In this document: in pieces, positions 51,526-59,740 of the stretch | Layout of the letters: every line of letters begins with the position of its first letter | Numbering within the stretch: the stretch's first letter is position 1 | Origin: an uncultured Sutterella sp. | GTDB lineage: Bacteria; Pseudomonadota; Gammaproteobacteria; Burkholderiales; Burkholderiaceae_F | Reading direction: 5' to 3' | DNA: 64,000 nt | Assembly: GCA_900544255.1 (NCBI GenBank) | Contig: UQUM01000004.1 | Location: forward strand, 1-64,000 | Notes under the pieces: model-generated | Database searches by the model: none | What the model saw: only the letters and a program-made list of their open reading frames with translations | Told to the model about the DNA's origin: nothing | Made by a program: the position numbers and the translations under genes

Positions 51526-53094
51526 ATGAACCTCATAAAAAATGCTTTGGGCCGCTGGGTTCCCGATGAAATTCCCGGTTTTGGAAAACTCTCCCCCTAT
51601 GAATCCCCCGATGTCCGTCTTAACGGGACCTACACCTTTACGGCGCAGAGTCCGATTCACCGCGTCGTCTCTTTTGGCCGTCAGAAGATCTCCCGCAATA
51701 TTCGGGAAACGATTGAACGCTCGGGACTCAAAAGCGGCATGACCATTTCCTTTCACCATCACCTGCGAAACGGCGATGCCGTATTGCCTTTCATTCTGAA
51801 AGAAATCGCAGCGATGGGAATCCATGATCTGACACTCGCTTCGTCCTCGCTCACCGGAGCTCACGACTGCGTCGCCGATTACATTCGCTCGGGCGTCATC
51901 ACGGGCCTTTATTCGTCCGGCGTTCGCGGTGCCGTCGGACAAGCCGTAAGTCGCGGCGAACTGGCCAAACCGCTCATCATTCATTCTCACGGCGGTCGGG
52001 CCCGACTGATGAAAGAAGGCAAATTACGAGTTGACGTCGCTTTCCTCGGCGCACCGGCTTGCGATCATGACGGGAACTTCTTGGGCTCGGAAGGCCCCAG
52101 TGCCTGCGGCTCCTTGGGCTACGCTTTAAGTGATGCCCAATATGCCGCGCATGTCGTCGCCGTGACCGATAACTTGGTGTCCGACAGTTTGGAAGCCCGG
52201 GCGTCCGTCAATGCCTGTCAGGTCGATCAAATTCTGGTCGTCGACAGCCTCGGCGACCCAAACAAAATTGCTTCCGGCACCGTGCGTTTCACCCGTGATC
52301 CGCTGCAGCAACGGATGGCTGAACTCGCTTTCGGCGTTATGAAAGCCTCCGGACTGGTAGCACCGGGATACAGTTATCAAGCCGGAGCCGGGGGCGCGTC
52401 GCTTGCCGTCACCGCTTACTTGGAGAGCTACGCCAAGAAAAACAGCATCCGCGGCTCTTTCGCCTTAGGCGGCGTATCCGGCCACACCATCAACATGCTG
52501 AAAGAGAACCTCTTTGACCGCGTTCTGGACGTTCAGAGTTTCGATGCCGCCGTTGCTCAATCCCTGTCAACCGATCCCCGGCATATTGAAATCAGCGCCG
52601 CACGTTATGCCGATCCCTTCTGCACCTCCTGCGCCGTCAACCAATTGGATATCGTCGCTTTGGCCGCCCTTGACGTTGACGTCGATTTCAACGTGGATGT
52701 GATGACCGGTCTTGACGGCGTTCTGAGGGGCGCCTCCGGCGGGCACAGCGATACCGCTTATGGGGCCAAACTTGCGATGGTTCTGGTTCCCACACAGCGC
52801 AGCCGCGTTCCAGCCATCCGCGAAAAAGTTCAAACCGTCGTAACCCCCGGCTCCACCGTCGACTGCATCGTCACGGAACGCGGTGTCTGCATTAATCCCA
52901 ACCGCTCTGATTTGGAACACGCCTGCCGAAAAGCCGGGCTGCCGGTACGAAACATTCACGATCTTCGTCATGATGTGTTGGCGGAAACCGGCACACCGGA
53001 TGACGTGAAATTCTCCGACAAAATTGTCGGAGTCGTTGAGTATCGTGACGGGACCGTTATTGATACGTTGCATTCCGTTGAAACGAATAACTGA
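51526..53094 (+). CDS. citF: citrate lyase alpha subunit CitF
   Basis: 522-residue citrate:acetyl-ACP transferase subunit of citrate lyase. It begins MNLIKNALGRWVPDEIPG; family stretches include SFHHHLRNGDAVLPFILKEI, GAPACDHDGNFLGSEGPSACG and SGHTINMLKENLFDRVLDVQ. I used the ATG at 51526, 4 bp after the citE stop, rather than an in-frame start inside citE. With CitD and CitE it forms the complete lyase. Confidence 0.92.
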   Translation: MNLIKNALGRWVPDEIPGFGKLSPYESPDVRLNGTYTFTAQSPIHRVVSFGRQKISRNIRETIERSGLKSGMTISFHHHLRNGDAVLPFILKEIAAMGIHDLTLASSSLTGAHDCVADYIRSGVITGLYSSGVRGAVGQAVSRGELAKPLIIHSHGGRARLMKEGKLRVDVAFLGAPACDHDGNFLGSEGPSACGSLGYALSDAQYAAHVVAVTDNLVSDSLEARASVNACQVDQILVVDSLGDPNKIASGTVRFTRDPLQQRMAELAFGVMKASGLVAPGYSYQAGAGGASLAVTAYLESYAKKNSIRGSFALGGVSGHTINMLKENLFDRVLDVQSFDAAVAQSLSTDPRHIEISAARYADPFCTSCAVNQLDIVALAALDVDVDFNVDVMTGLDGVLRGASGGHSDTAYGAKLAMVLVPTQRSRVPAIREKVQTVVTPGSTVDCIVTERGVCINPNRSDLEHACRKAGLPVRNIHDLRHDVLAETGTPDDVKFSDKIVGVVEYRDGTVIDTLHSVETNN

Positions 53095-53108
53095 AAGAGG
53101 TACCGTTT

Positions 53109-54563
53109 ATGGAAATCCGAAAACTCCCGCTTCGCGATCAATTCTTTTGGCTCGGCGAAATGAACAAAGCCTCCGCCGTCATCAATGCTTCCGAAGGTCT
53201 GCTTGACGCCGCCGTTGTTTCCAAAGTCGCCCAGGGCATTAAGACCGTCATTGATGCCGGCAATGTCCCCGGCGGAGCCCGTCCGGAAAAAGTCATTCAG
53301 TTTGAGCCGCTTTTGATTGACGCCGCCGGCATGGATGTAACGATGCTGCATATCGGCCGTTCCAGTCAGGATATGCACGCCACGTATCGCTCTGCCATTC
53401 TCCGCGACAATCTCTTGGTACTTGCCGAAGAACTGGCGGAAACGATGGGAACTTTGGCCGCCTTAGCCGAAGCCAACAAAGACACCATTGTTCCCAACTA
53501 TACGAACGGCGTTGCCGCCCAACCCAACAGTTACGCTCACTATCTGCTGGGCTTTCTGTCAGCCTTCGATCGAGATGCTCAGCGCCTTCGTGAACTCTAT
53601 GAACGCGTCAACTACTGTGCCATGGGAACCACCGTTCTCAACGGCACCAGTTGGCCGCTCAACCGCGACCGAATGGCCGCGTACCTAGGGTTCACTGCAC
53701 CGGTTGAAAATGCTTACGATGCCGGGCAAATGAAGTCTTCGGACGAACCCGTCGAACTCGCTGCGGTACTGACGAGCATTGCCCTGCACGTCGGAACTTT
53801 TATTCAGGATGTGTCGGTGCAGTACGCCCAACCTCGTCCCTGGATTCTTCTGCAGGAAGGCGGCGACAACACCTACGTTTCGTCGGCGATGCCGCAAAAG
53901 CGCAATCCCGGTCTCATGATCAACACCCGCATCATGGCCTCCAAAGTCATCGGCGACGCACAAACTACGGTCCTCTACGCTCACAACATCACGCCGGGCA
54001 TGACGGATCCGAAATCCCCGAAGGCCAATACCGCCATGGCCCAGGACACCGTCAATCTGCTGACCAACTTCCGTCGGGTGCTCAAAGCCCTGCGGATCAA
54101 TCCGGAACGTGCCCTCGAAGAACTCAACAATGATTGGACGGCCAGCCAAGAAGTCGCGGACGTCATGATGCGGGAATACAAACTTCCCTTCCGCGTGGGA
54201 CACCACGTCGCCAGCGCGCTTGTGACCTACGGCCGCGCACACAACATCAAGCCGTCTGAATTTCCATATCAAGAAATGCAACGGATTTATGCGGAGGTCG
54301 TGCAGAAGGAATATCCGTCTGCGAATCCCATATGTCCCATGAGTGAAGACGAATTCCGACGCACGTTGGATCCCAAAGCCATCATTCTGCATCGTCGAAC
54401 GTCCGGCGGACCGCAACCGGATGAACTCAATCGGTGCCTGAACCACATGAGCCAAAAAATCGATGCACTCAGAATTTGGCAGGAAAACAAAACGTCAGCC
54501 ATCCGGGCAGCTCTGAGTCAGTTAGACGCCGATTTTCTACGACTGTTGCCGACCAGCGTTTGA
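53109..54563 (+). CDS. argininosuccinate-lyase-like enzyme of the fumarase/aspartase superfamily
   Basis: 484 residues with superfamily signature SSAMPQKRNPGLMI, RSSQDMHATYRSAILRDNLL and YTNGVAAQPNSYAHYLLGFL, closest in style to argininosuccinate lyase. It is the last gene of the citrate operon, 14 bp behind citF with AGAGG, and no arg genes are near. Enzymes of this group release fumarate from a substituted succinate. A catabolic role that feeds fumarate to succinate formation fits the operon, but the substrate is unknown. Homologues act on N-succinyl compounds such as EDDS. Confidence 0.8.
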   Translation: MEIRKLPLRDQFFWLGEMNKASAVINASEGLLDAAVVSKVAQGIKTVIDAGNVPGGARPEKVIQFEPLLIDAAGMDVTMLHIGRSSQDMHATYRSAILRDNLLVLAEELAETMGTLAALAEANKDTIVPNYTNGVAAQPNSYAHYLLGFLSAFDRDAQRLRELYERVNYCAMGTTVLNGTSWPLNRDRMAAYLGFTAPVENAYDAGQMKSSDEPVELAAVLTSIALHVGTFIQDVSVQYAQPRPWILLQEGGDNTYVSSAMPQKRNPGLMINTRIMASKVIGDAQTTVLYAHNITPGMTDPKSPKANTAMAQDTVNLLTNFRRVLKALRINPERALEELNNDWTASQEVADVMMREYKLPFRVGHHVASALVTYGRAHNIKPSEFPYQEMQRIYAEVVQKEYPSANPICPMSEDEFRRTLDPKAIILHRRTSGGPQPDELNRCLNHMSQKIDALRIWQENKTSAIRAALSQLDADFLRLLPTSV

Positions 54564-54581
54564 ATCTCGGCAAACAAAACC

Positions 54582-54626
54582 GCCGTTGGTTGTCCCAAAA
54601 CAAAGGATGCCAACGGCTCCTTTTTT
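54582..54626 (+). terminator. terminator of the citrate operon
   Basis: GCCGTTGG (54582-54589) / CCAACGGC (54610-54617) with extra TCC/GGA pairing in the loop, followed by TCC and TTTTTT (54621-54626). Confidence 0.85.
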
Positions 54627-54968
54627 GGAATTTCAGCGGCAGACAGTCCCTATACATCAGAATGCCGTTCTGCACGTCAGCTGCCAGACCCTTTACTACG
54701 GCCCTATGTCGCACGCTTGAGGAAAGAAAAAGTCCCAGCCTCCGCCCCGAGATAGGGTTTCAAGGCCCCTAATCCTCCAGCCACAAAAAAAGAGCCCCCA
54801 TTCCAAACGCTCCCTCTTCTTTGGCTTCGTTGGTTCAGCAGCCTTCGGCTTCGCGATAAGGCTCACCACCTCAGCCGCAGAAATGTCTGCCAACCGCACG
54901 AGCACCACGCAGACGCCCTGAAAGGGAGATGTGTCGAAAATTTTGGTCGATTTCACCTGCCGTAAAAC
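54627..54968. other. intergenic, no gene recognised
   Basis: About 340 bp between the citrate operon and the convergent DUF2156 gene. A minus-strand frame of 86 codons (54696-54956) has no ribosome site and ends in low-complexity residues; I do not treat it as a gene. A weak GAGC/GCTC hairpin with seven T on the minus strand (54786-54812) may terminate the DUF2156 transcript. Confidence 0.45.
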
Positions 54969-55862
54969 CTATTTCACCGTCCCCCATCCCTTCTCATTTC
55001 TTGCACACGGCGCCCACTCTGCTTTTGCTTTTCTCAACCCGGGAATCCCCAAATCCTCTTCCCGGTTGAGAAACTTCACCGAGTCGGGCAACGTCTTTGC
55101 CAAACACTGCGACAGCGCCGGGTACGCCCCCGTCACAGAACGCGCCGCCTTTTCAATGTGTACGGCAAACATATTCGGCGCCACTGTCGCGCCGTAGGTA
55201 AAACCCAAAACCTTTCCGGCTTCCACTAAGGCGCCCCCCGTCATCCCGAGCGTCTCCCAATGCTGAAACGCCGTCGCAATCGCCGCCTTTTCCGCGAGCA
55301 ACCCGTCCGTAAGTTCCCCGAACGCCGCATACCAATCGGAAAGAAACGCTTCGCACAACGGGATATTTCCCTGCGTAAGCGGCATGAATTCTGCCGCCGG
55401 ATGTGCCGTCCAAAAGCGCTTCACAAAATTGCGCTTCCCGTGCAGCGCCCGACCGGAAAGCGTCACAAACGCCTCTCGTTCATAAAGGTAGTCCCACCAG
55501 TCTTCGGTCGTCGTCACGTCCAGCATTCGCCCCGGAAACGCCGCCCGCAAAACCGCCTTCATTACCGGCACCGTCCCCCAAAACCGCAGGGGCTCTCCCA
55601 AACGCCGACTTTCCGCTTCCAGCGCCCGCCACAAGGCTGCGTCCGGCGTCTCCCCCATCGGCATCATCCACATCATCGGAGCCTGCGCCGTCGGCCGCCA
55701 GCGGATCAACAGTCGGTTTTCCAAGACGGCATAGTGCGTGTCGTGTTCCGACGCACGCGTCACCAAGGCGCCCACCGAATGATTGGCGTCACCGGTACCG
55801 AAAGCCGGTAAAAACGAAGTCAGAACGGACGCAGAAGCCGGCGTCACGGGAATGAAGTTCAT
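54969..55862 (-). CDS. DUF2156 / LPG-synthase C-domain-like acyltransferase
   Basis: 297 residues, cytoplasmic, with no membrane segment. Features DYLYEREAFVTLSGRALHGK and RNFVKRFWTAHP correspond to the YLY...L.G+K.HGKRN.+.+F pattern of DUF2156 proteins, which have a double GNAT-like fold related to the catalytic part of MprF. The acceptor is unknown: it may be an aminoacyl- or acyl-transferase. The ATG at 55862 was chosen over a start 40 codons upstream because the latter enters the promoter of the divergent MFS gene; no strong ribosome site. Confidence 0.7.
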   Translation of the reverse strand: MNFIPVTPASASVLTSFLPAFGTGDANHSVGALVTRASEHDTHYAVLENRLLIRWRPTAQAPMMWMMPMGETPDAALWRALEAESRRLGEPLRFWGTVPVMKAVLRAAFPGRMLDVTTTEDWWDYLYEREAFVTLSGRALHGKRNFVKRFWTAHPAAEFMPLTQGNIPLCEAFLSDWYAAFGELTDGLLAEKAAIATAFQHWETLGMTGGALVEAGKVLGFTYGATVAPNMFAVHIEKAARSVTGAYPALSQCLAKTLPDSVKFLNREEDLGIPGLRKAKAEWAPCARNEKGWGTVK

Positions 55863-55994
55863 AGTGAGATTTCTTGTTTTGAGATCTTCTGAGTTTACCG
55901 CGTCGGCACATCGCTTCTTCGCTGCGACGCCGCCGGGATTCGTTTCCTCTATGATCCTCCCGTTGCAACGTCTATTAACCACCCCCTGTTTACC

Positions 55995-57251
55995 ATGCCC
56001 ATCAAGCCCGCCGTCGGATTCATTTTGGCCTGCATCTTTTTGGATGCTTTGGGCATCGGGCTCATTGTGCCGGTACTGCCGCGGCTGATCGGGACGCTCT
56101 CGGAAACCCGCGACGCCCAGACGTGGTGGTACGGCCTCATCATGCTGAGTTACGGCGTGATGCAGTTCGTAAGCAGCCCCCTCTTAGGCGCGCTTTCCGA
56201 TCGGATCGGCCGCCGTCCCGTTCTCTTAGGCGGCATTTTGGGACTGGGACTCACGTTTGCCGTCCCGGCTTTTTCAGGATCGCTCGTTCTGATTCTTGTG
56301 AGCCGCGTCGTCGGCGGCATGATGTCCGCCAACATGACCGTGGCTCAAGCCTACATTGCCGACGTCACGCAGGGCGTCGGGCGCTGCTCGGGGTTCGGCA
56401 AAATCGGCGCGGCGTTCGGCGTCGGGTTCGTTTTGGGTCCTGCCGTCGGCGGTCTTTTGGGCGACAGCGATCCCCGTTGGCCCTTTATGGCGGCGTCGGC
56501 CGTGGCGCTCTTGAATTTCCTTTACGGTGCTTTCGTGCTGCCGGAGTCGCTCACCGAACGTGCCGCCAAACCCCTTTCTTGGCGCAACAACAACCCTCTG
56601 CGTGCGCTCTTTGACGTAACGCGGGTACCCGCCAACCGCCTATTCCTGCTGATTCTTACGCTCACGAGCCTCGCAAATGCCCTGATGCAGTGCACCTGGG
56701 CGCTTTATACGGAATTCCGTTACGGGTTTACGCCGCTCGCGATCGGGCTCTCCGTCTTTGCACTGGGACTCTCAATTGCCTTCATGCAGGGCGTCGTGCT
56801 GCAGCGCCTTATTCGCTTCGTGCGGCCGCGCGAGATCGTTTTAGGGGCGCTTGTCATCGGATCGGCCGCCATGGCGTTCGTCGCCTTGTCTCCCTGGGGG
56901 ATCGCAGCGTCCGCCGCCTGCTGCATCTATGCCGTCATGAGTGCGGCAACACCGGTGCTGACGGGGGAAATCAGCCGCCGTACGCTCAAAACAGAACAAG
57001 GGAAATCCATGGGCGCCGTGAGTTCCTTAAATTCCCTCACGGGAGCCTTGGCACCGGCCTTAGGGACGCCTCTGCTGATGTTTTCCGCGCGGCATACGGA
57101 CAACGTGTTCGCGGGAAGCCCCTACTTCGTGTGCGCAGGGCTCCTTTTTCTCGCACTCATTGCCGTTCTCGCGGCGTCCCGCATGAACATCGACTTCAGT
57201 ACCAAAAAGTTCCGGGACGTGCCGACGGAGACGACGGGAACACTCTCGTAG
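55995..57251 (+). CDS. MFS transporter, TetA/DHA1-like
   Basis: 418-residue, 12-helix drug:H+ antiporter-type protein. Motif A GALSDRIGRRPVLLGG lies between helices 2 and 3, motif B around VSRVVGGMMSANMTVAQAYI, motif C GFVLGPAVGGLLG. Close in arrangement to tetracycline efflux TetA. The substrate is unknown, so resistance should not be assumed. Divergent from the DUF2156 gene with about 130 bp between them. Confidence 0.85.
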   Translation: MPIKPAVGFILACIFLDALGIGLIVPVLPRLIGTLSETRDAQTWWYGLIMLSYGVMQFVSSPLLGALSDRIGRRPVLLGGILGLGLTFAVPAFSGSLVLILVSRVVGGMMSANMTVAQAYIADVTQGVGRCSGFGKIGAAFGVGFVLGPAVGGLLGDSDPRWPFMAASAVALLNFLYGAFVLPESLTERAAKPLSWRNNNPLRALFDVTRVPANRLFLLILTLTSLANALMQCTWALYTEFRYGFTPLAIGLSVFALGLSIAFMQGVVLQRLIRFVRPREIVLGALVIGSAAMAFVALSPWGIAASAACCIYAVMSAATPVLTGEISRRTLKTEQGKSMGAVSSLNSLTGALAPALGTPLLMFSARHTDNVFAGSPYFVCAGLLFLALIAVLAASRMNIDFSTKKFRDVPTETTGTLS

Positions 57252-57305
57252 CGTCTCAATCACTACAATCATCCTTGTCTCCTAATACCATCCGCTGAAA
57301 ACACC

Positions 57306-57824
57306 ATGCGCCGTCTCTTTCTTACCGTTACGCTTCTTCTCACCGGCTGCGCCGGCTTCAACCCCTTCGGGCCCGGCCCCGTTGATCCGGAGGACGCCAC
57401 CGCCAAGCCCGACCTCGTCCTTACCGGAGCCGGCGTGCTGAAATTCCAGTGTTCCGCCGACAAGGACGGCTACTGGTGGCGCTTTATTGCGCCGGAGGTC
57501 GTGCTCATGAACCCTGCCGGCCGCAAGATCGCCACGCAGGGCGCGGACTTCAACTTCACGGCGCCCGACAAATCCAAACTCTCGTCCAAAATCGTGAGTT
57601 CCGCCCCCGGCAAAACCGACGCCGACTTAAAAGACGTCCTCTTTAGGGTGACGCCTGCGGGAAAAATCAAAACCGGCACGCTCACGCCCTACCGCTGGGT
57701 CAAACGCGATGAGGCCAAAGGCGGCATTCCGACTGCCGTCTGCAACCGCAATTCCCTCGGCAACATGCTCGTCGTTCACTTCACGGCGCGCTATACCTTC
57801 TACAAGAGCAACCTGCCGAAATAA
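57306..57824 (+). CDS. putative lipoprotein, DUF3455-like
   Basis: 172 residues with lipoprotein signal MRRLFLTVTLLLTGC (Cys15). The body reads as a compact beta domain: LKFQCSADKDGYWWRFIAPE, FTAPDKSKLSSKIVS, LTPYRWVKR, similar to DUF3455 proteins, which bind nothing known. It would be attached to a membrane facing the periplasm. Stands alone after the MFS gene (54 bp). Confidence 0.65.
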   Translation: MRRLFLTVTLLLTGCAGFNPFGPGPVDPEDATAKPDLVLTGAGVLKFQCSADKDGYWWRFIAPEVVLMNPAGRKIATQGADFNFTAPDKSKLSSKIVSSAPGKTDADLKDVLFRVTPAGKIKTGTLTPYRWVKRDEAKGGIPTAVCNRNSLGNMLVVHFTARYTFYKSNLPK

Positions 57825-57990
57825 CCATTTTTCTCCCTCAGAACGCCCGAAATTTTCCCGAAGAATCAGCCTATGGCAGGGTTTCCGCTCTTACATTCCT
57901 AAGAAATTTCAGGTAAAATAATAGATTCGCGCGGATTGTCTTCTCATTTCTGCGCTTTTGGTTTTTGAGGAATTTTAGGGGGATGAATTT

Positions 57991-58689
57991 ATGGTAGGGG
58001 CTACGGTTTTGGGCGTTTTCCTGCAGAGTCTGCCGCCGGATCGACGCGTGGCGATGGCGCGGGTGGCCAGCCTGATTCGTCGAGCCGCCCGCGGCGTGCG
58101 TGAAAGCAAACGCCTCGGTTTGGTGTTCTATGAACTGAGCGGCAGTCCGCTCTTTGCTCTCGAATCGCGGGAGAAGTGCCTCACGCTCTACGTCGCCGAG
58201 AATTCTATTATCGAACCGTTTGTTCAGACGATCAAGGGGTTTGATGCAGAACATAGTCTCATCAATTTCATGGATCTCAACCGGCTGCCGCTGCCCGACA
58301 TCGAAAAGCTGGTGCGCGCGAGCGTCGTCGCCCGCCGCAACCGCGGTACGGTGCCGAGTGAAGCCGATCTTCTGAAGCTTTGGGGCGTGAAGGAAGAAAA
58401 CGCCACGGTGGCACCTCCGATCGTGCGCATCTCCATGCGTACGCAGGAAGAAGAAGCCGCGGAAGCTGCGGAAAAAGCCGAAGCCGAACGCAAGGCCGCG
58501 GAATCCAAACGCATTCTGAAGCCCACCAAGCCCGAAAAGAGCCTGGTGCAGAAGAAGGCGGAAAGCAAGGCTGCGGCGCTTGCACAGCAGAAAGAAGCCG
58601 CCAAGAAAGCGAAGGCTGAAAAGTCGGCGTCAAAAACGACGACCGTGCGCAAAACCACGGTTCGCAAAACGGTGACGAAGGCCGAATAA
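57991..58689 (+). CDS. DUF1801-like protein with histone-H1-like tail
   Basis: 232 residues. Residues 10-110 resemble the DUF1801/YdhG fold (LPPDRRVAMARVASLIRRAA, GSPLFALESREKCLTLYVAE, INFMDLNRLPLPDIEKLVRA). From about 145 to the end the chain is Ala/Lys/Glu/Thr-rich and strongly basic (KKAKAEKSASKTTTVRK), like the lysine-rich tails of bacterial histone H1-like proteins. This suggests nucleic-acid association, which is inference. A GGGGGA site lies about 11 bp before the ATG. Followed by a bidirectional terminator. Confidence 0.7.
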   Translation: MVGATVLGVFLQSLPPDRRVAMARVASLIRRAARGVRESKRLGLVFYELSGSPLFALESREKCLTLYVAENSIIEPFVQTIKGFDAEHSLINFMDLNRLPLPDIEKLVRASVVARRNRGTVPSEADLLKLWGVKEENATVAPPIVRISMRTQEEEAAEAAEKAEAERKAAESKRILKPTKPEKSLVQKKAESKAAALAQQKEAAKKAKAEKSASKTTTVRKTTVRKTVTKAE

Positions 58690-58707
58690 CCTTCCCGTCG
58701 TTCAAGC

Positions 58708-58736
58708 AAAAAGCCCGCCGTTTGAGCGGGCTTTTT
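58708..58736. terminator. bidirectional intrinsic terminator
   Basis: AAAAA-GCCCGC (58708-58718) / GCGGGC-TTTTT (58726-58736), symmetrical A- and T-runs between the convergent DUF1801 and VOC genes. Confidence 0.9.
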
Positions 58737-58756
58737 GCTGTCCGGAAACCACCGAG

Positions 58757-59392
58757 CTACTCACGGAACCGTTCGTTCGCCAACTCCACAAGGTTCCCGT
58801 CGGGATCCCGCACGTAGATCGACGTCAGCTTATGAAACGCCCCCGTTCGTTCCACAGGCCCCAGTTCCACGGTAATACCCTTCCCCGCAAGAATGTCTTT
58901 TACTTCCGCCACAGGGCGACTCACAATGAGGCACAAATCCGCGGAACCCGGCGTCGGCGCCGCCGCCCGCGGCAAAATCGCTTCAGCGGAGGCGACGTGC
59001 AGATTCACTTTTCCCGTGGCATACACGAAGGCCGTGCGTCCGTTCCCGAACGTTTCTTCCGTCATGCCGAGCGCCCCCACGTAAAACGCGCGACTTTTTT
59101 CGACGTCTGCAACCGTGAGCACCCAATGGTCGCATTTCACCACGGAAAACCCGGGGGCCTTACTTTTTTCTTCCCGATAGTCCGTCGTGAGGCTTTCCAC
59201 AAGGCGCTTATATTCCGCTTTGAATTGACTCTCGGTGCACCCCATTAAGATGGCGTCATCCAACGCATCCTGTAGGGCTTGGCGAATGTCGCGCCAATTT
59301 TCTTCCAGCACCTTCACTTTTTCCGTGCAGGAGACCGTCGTCCCGTCCGGCTTCTTCCACGCCTTGGGCGCGGGAATAGCTTTTGTCGTCAT
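58757..59392 (-). CDS. VOC-family (glyoxalase-like) protein with N-terminal helical domain
   Basis: 211 residues. The N-terminal 80 form a helical segment (EENWRDIRQALQDALDDAIL); residues 85-208 are a vicinal-oxygen-chelate domain with putative metal ligands in CDHWVLTVADVEKSRAFYVG, KVNLHVAS and YVRDPDGNLVELA. Known VOC activities include dioxygenase, lyase and antibiotic-binding functions; which applies is not visible. The 80-residue N-terminal addition is not part of the standard domain. Convergent with the DUF1801 gene. Confidence 0.75.
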   Translation of the reverse strand: MTTKAIPAPKAWKKPDGTTVSCTEKVKVLEENWRDIRQALQDALDDAILMGCTESQFKAEYKRLVESLTTDYREEKSKAPGFSVVKCDHWVLTVADVEKSRAFYVGALGMTEETFGNGRTAFVYATGKVNLHVASAEAILPRAAAPTPGSADLCLIVSRPVAEVKDILAGKGITVELGPVERTGAFHKLTSIYVRDPDGNLVELANERFRE

Positions 59393-59740
59393 TTATTTTT
59401 CTTCCTCACGGCGTGCGCATGTCCGGCGCCCGTCGGGCGTCATTGTCGCACGTCCGTTCGCTGATGGACCGTTCTGGCAGCTCCCGACAACTAAAGTCGC
59501 GGGGTTCACCGTTACTTCAGAGCTTCTGCGATCATCTTATCTCCGCCCTTTCGAACGAAGCGTCTGCGTTTCGCCACGGACTTAGTTTCACCAGAACTTA
59601 ACGGAGCTATTGCGCTAAGGGGAATTCACTTCATCGGCCCGGTAAATAGCGATGCTATTTCAGCATACGGGCATACTTGCTGCCCCCCAGCACTTTCTTT
59701 ATTAGACTTATCCAACTTTCATCATTTTTATGCTTCGTAC
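59393..59740. other. intergenic region with one small hairpin
   Basis: About 350 bp between divergent genes, expected to hold both promoters. The only clear structure is AAATAGC-GAT-GCTATTT (59644-59660), 7-bp arms, some 80 bp before the PatZ-like gene; it could be an operator. No ORF with a convincing start. Confidence 0.5.

Noticed and set aside
54696..54956. 86-codon minus-strand frame after the DUF2156 gene
   Set aside because: No ribosome site, ends in low-complexity residues, and lies in a terminator-like interval; not supported as a gene.
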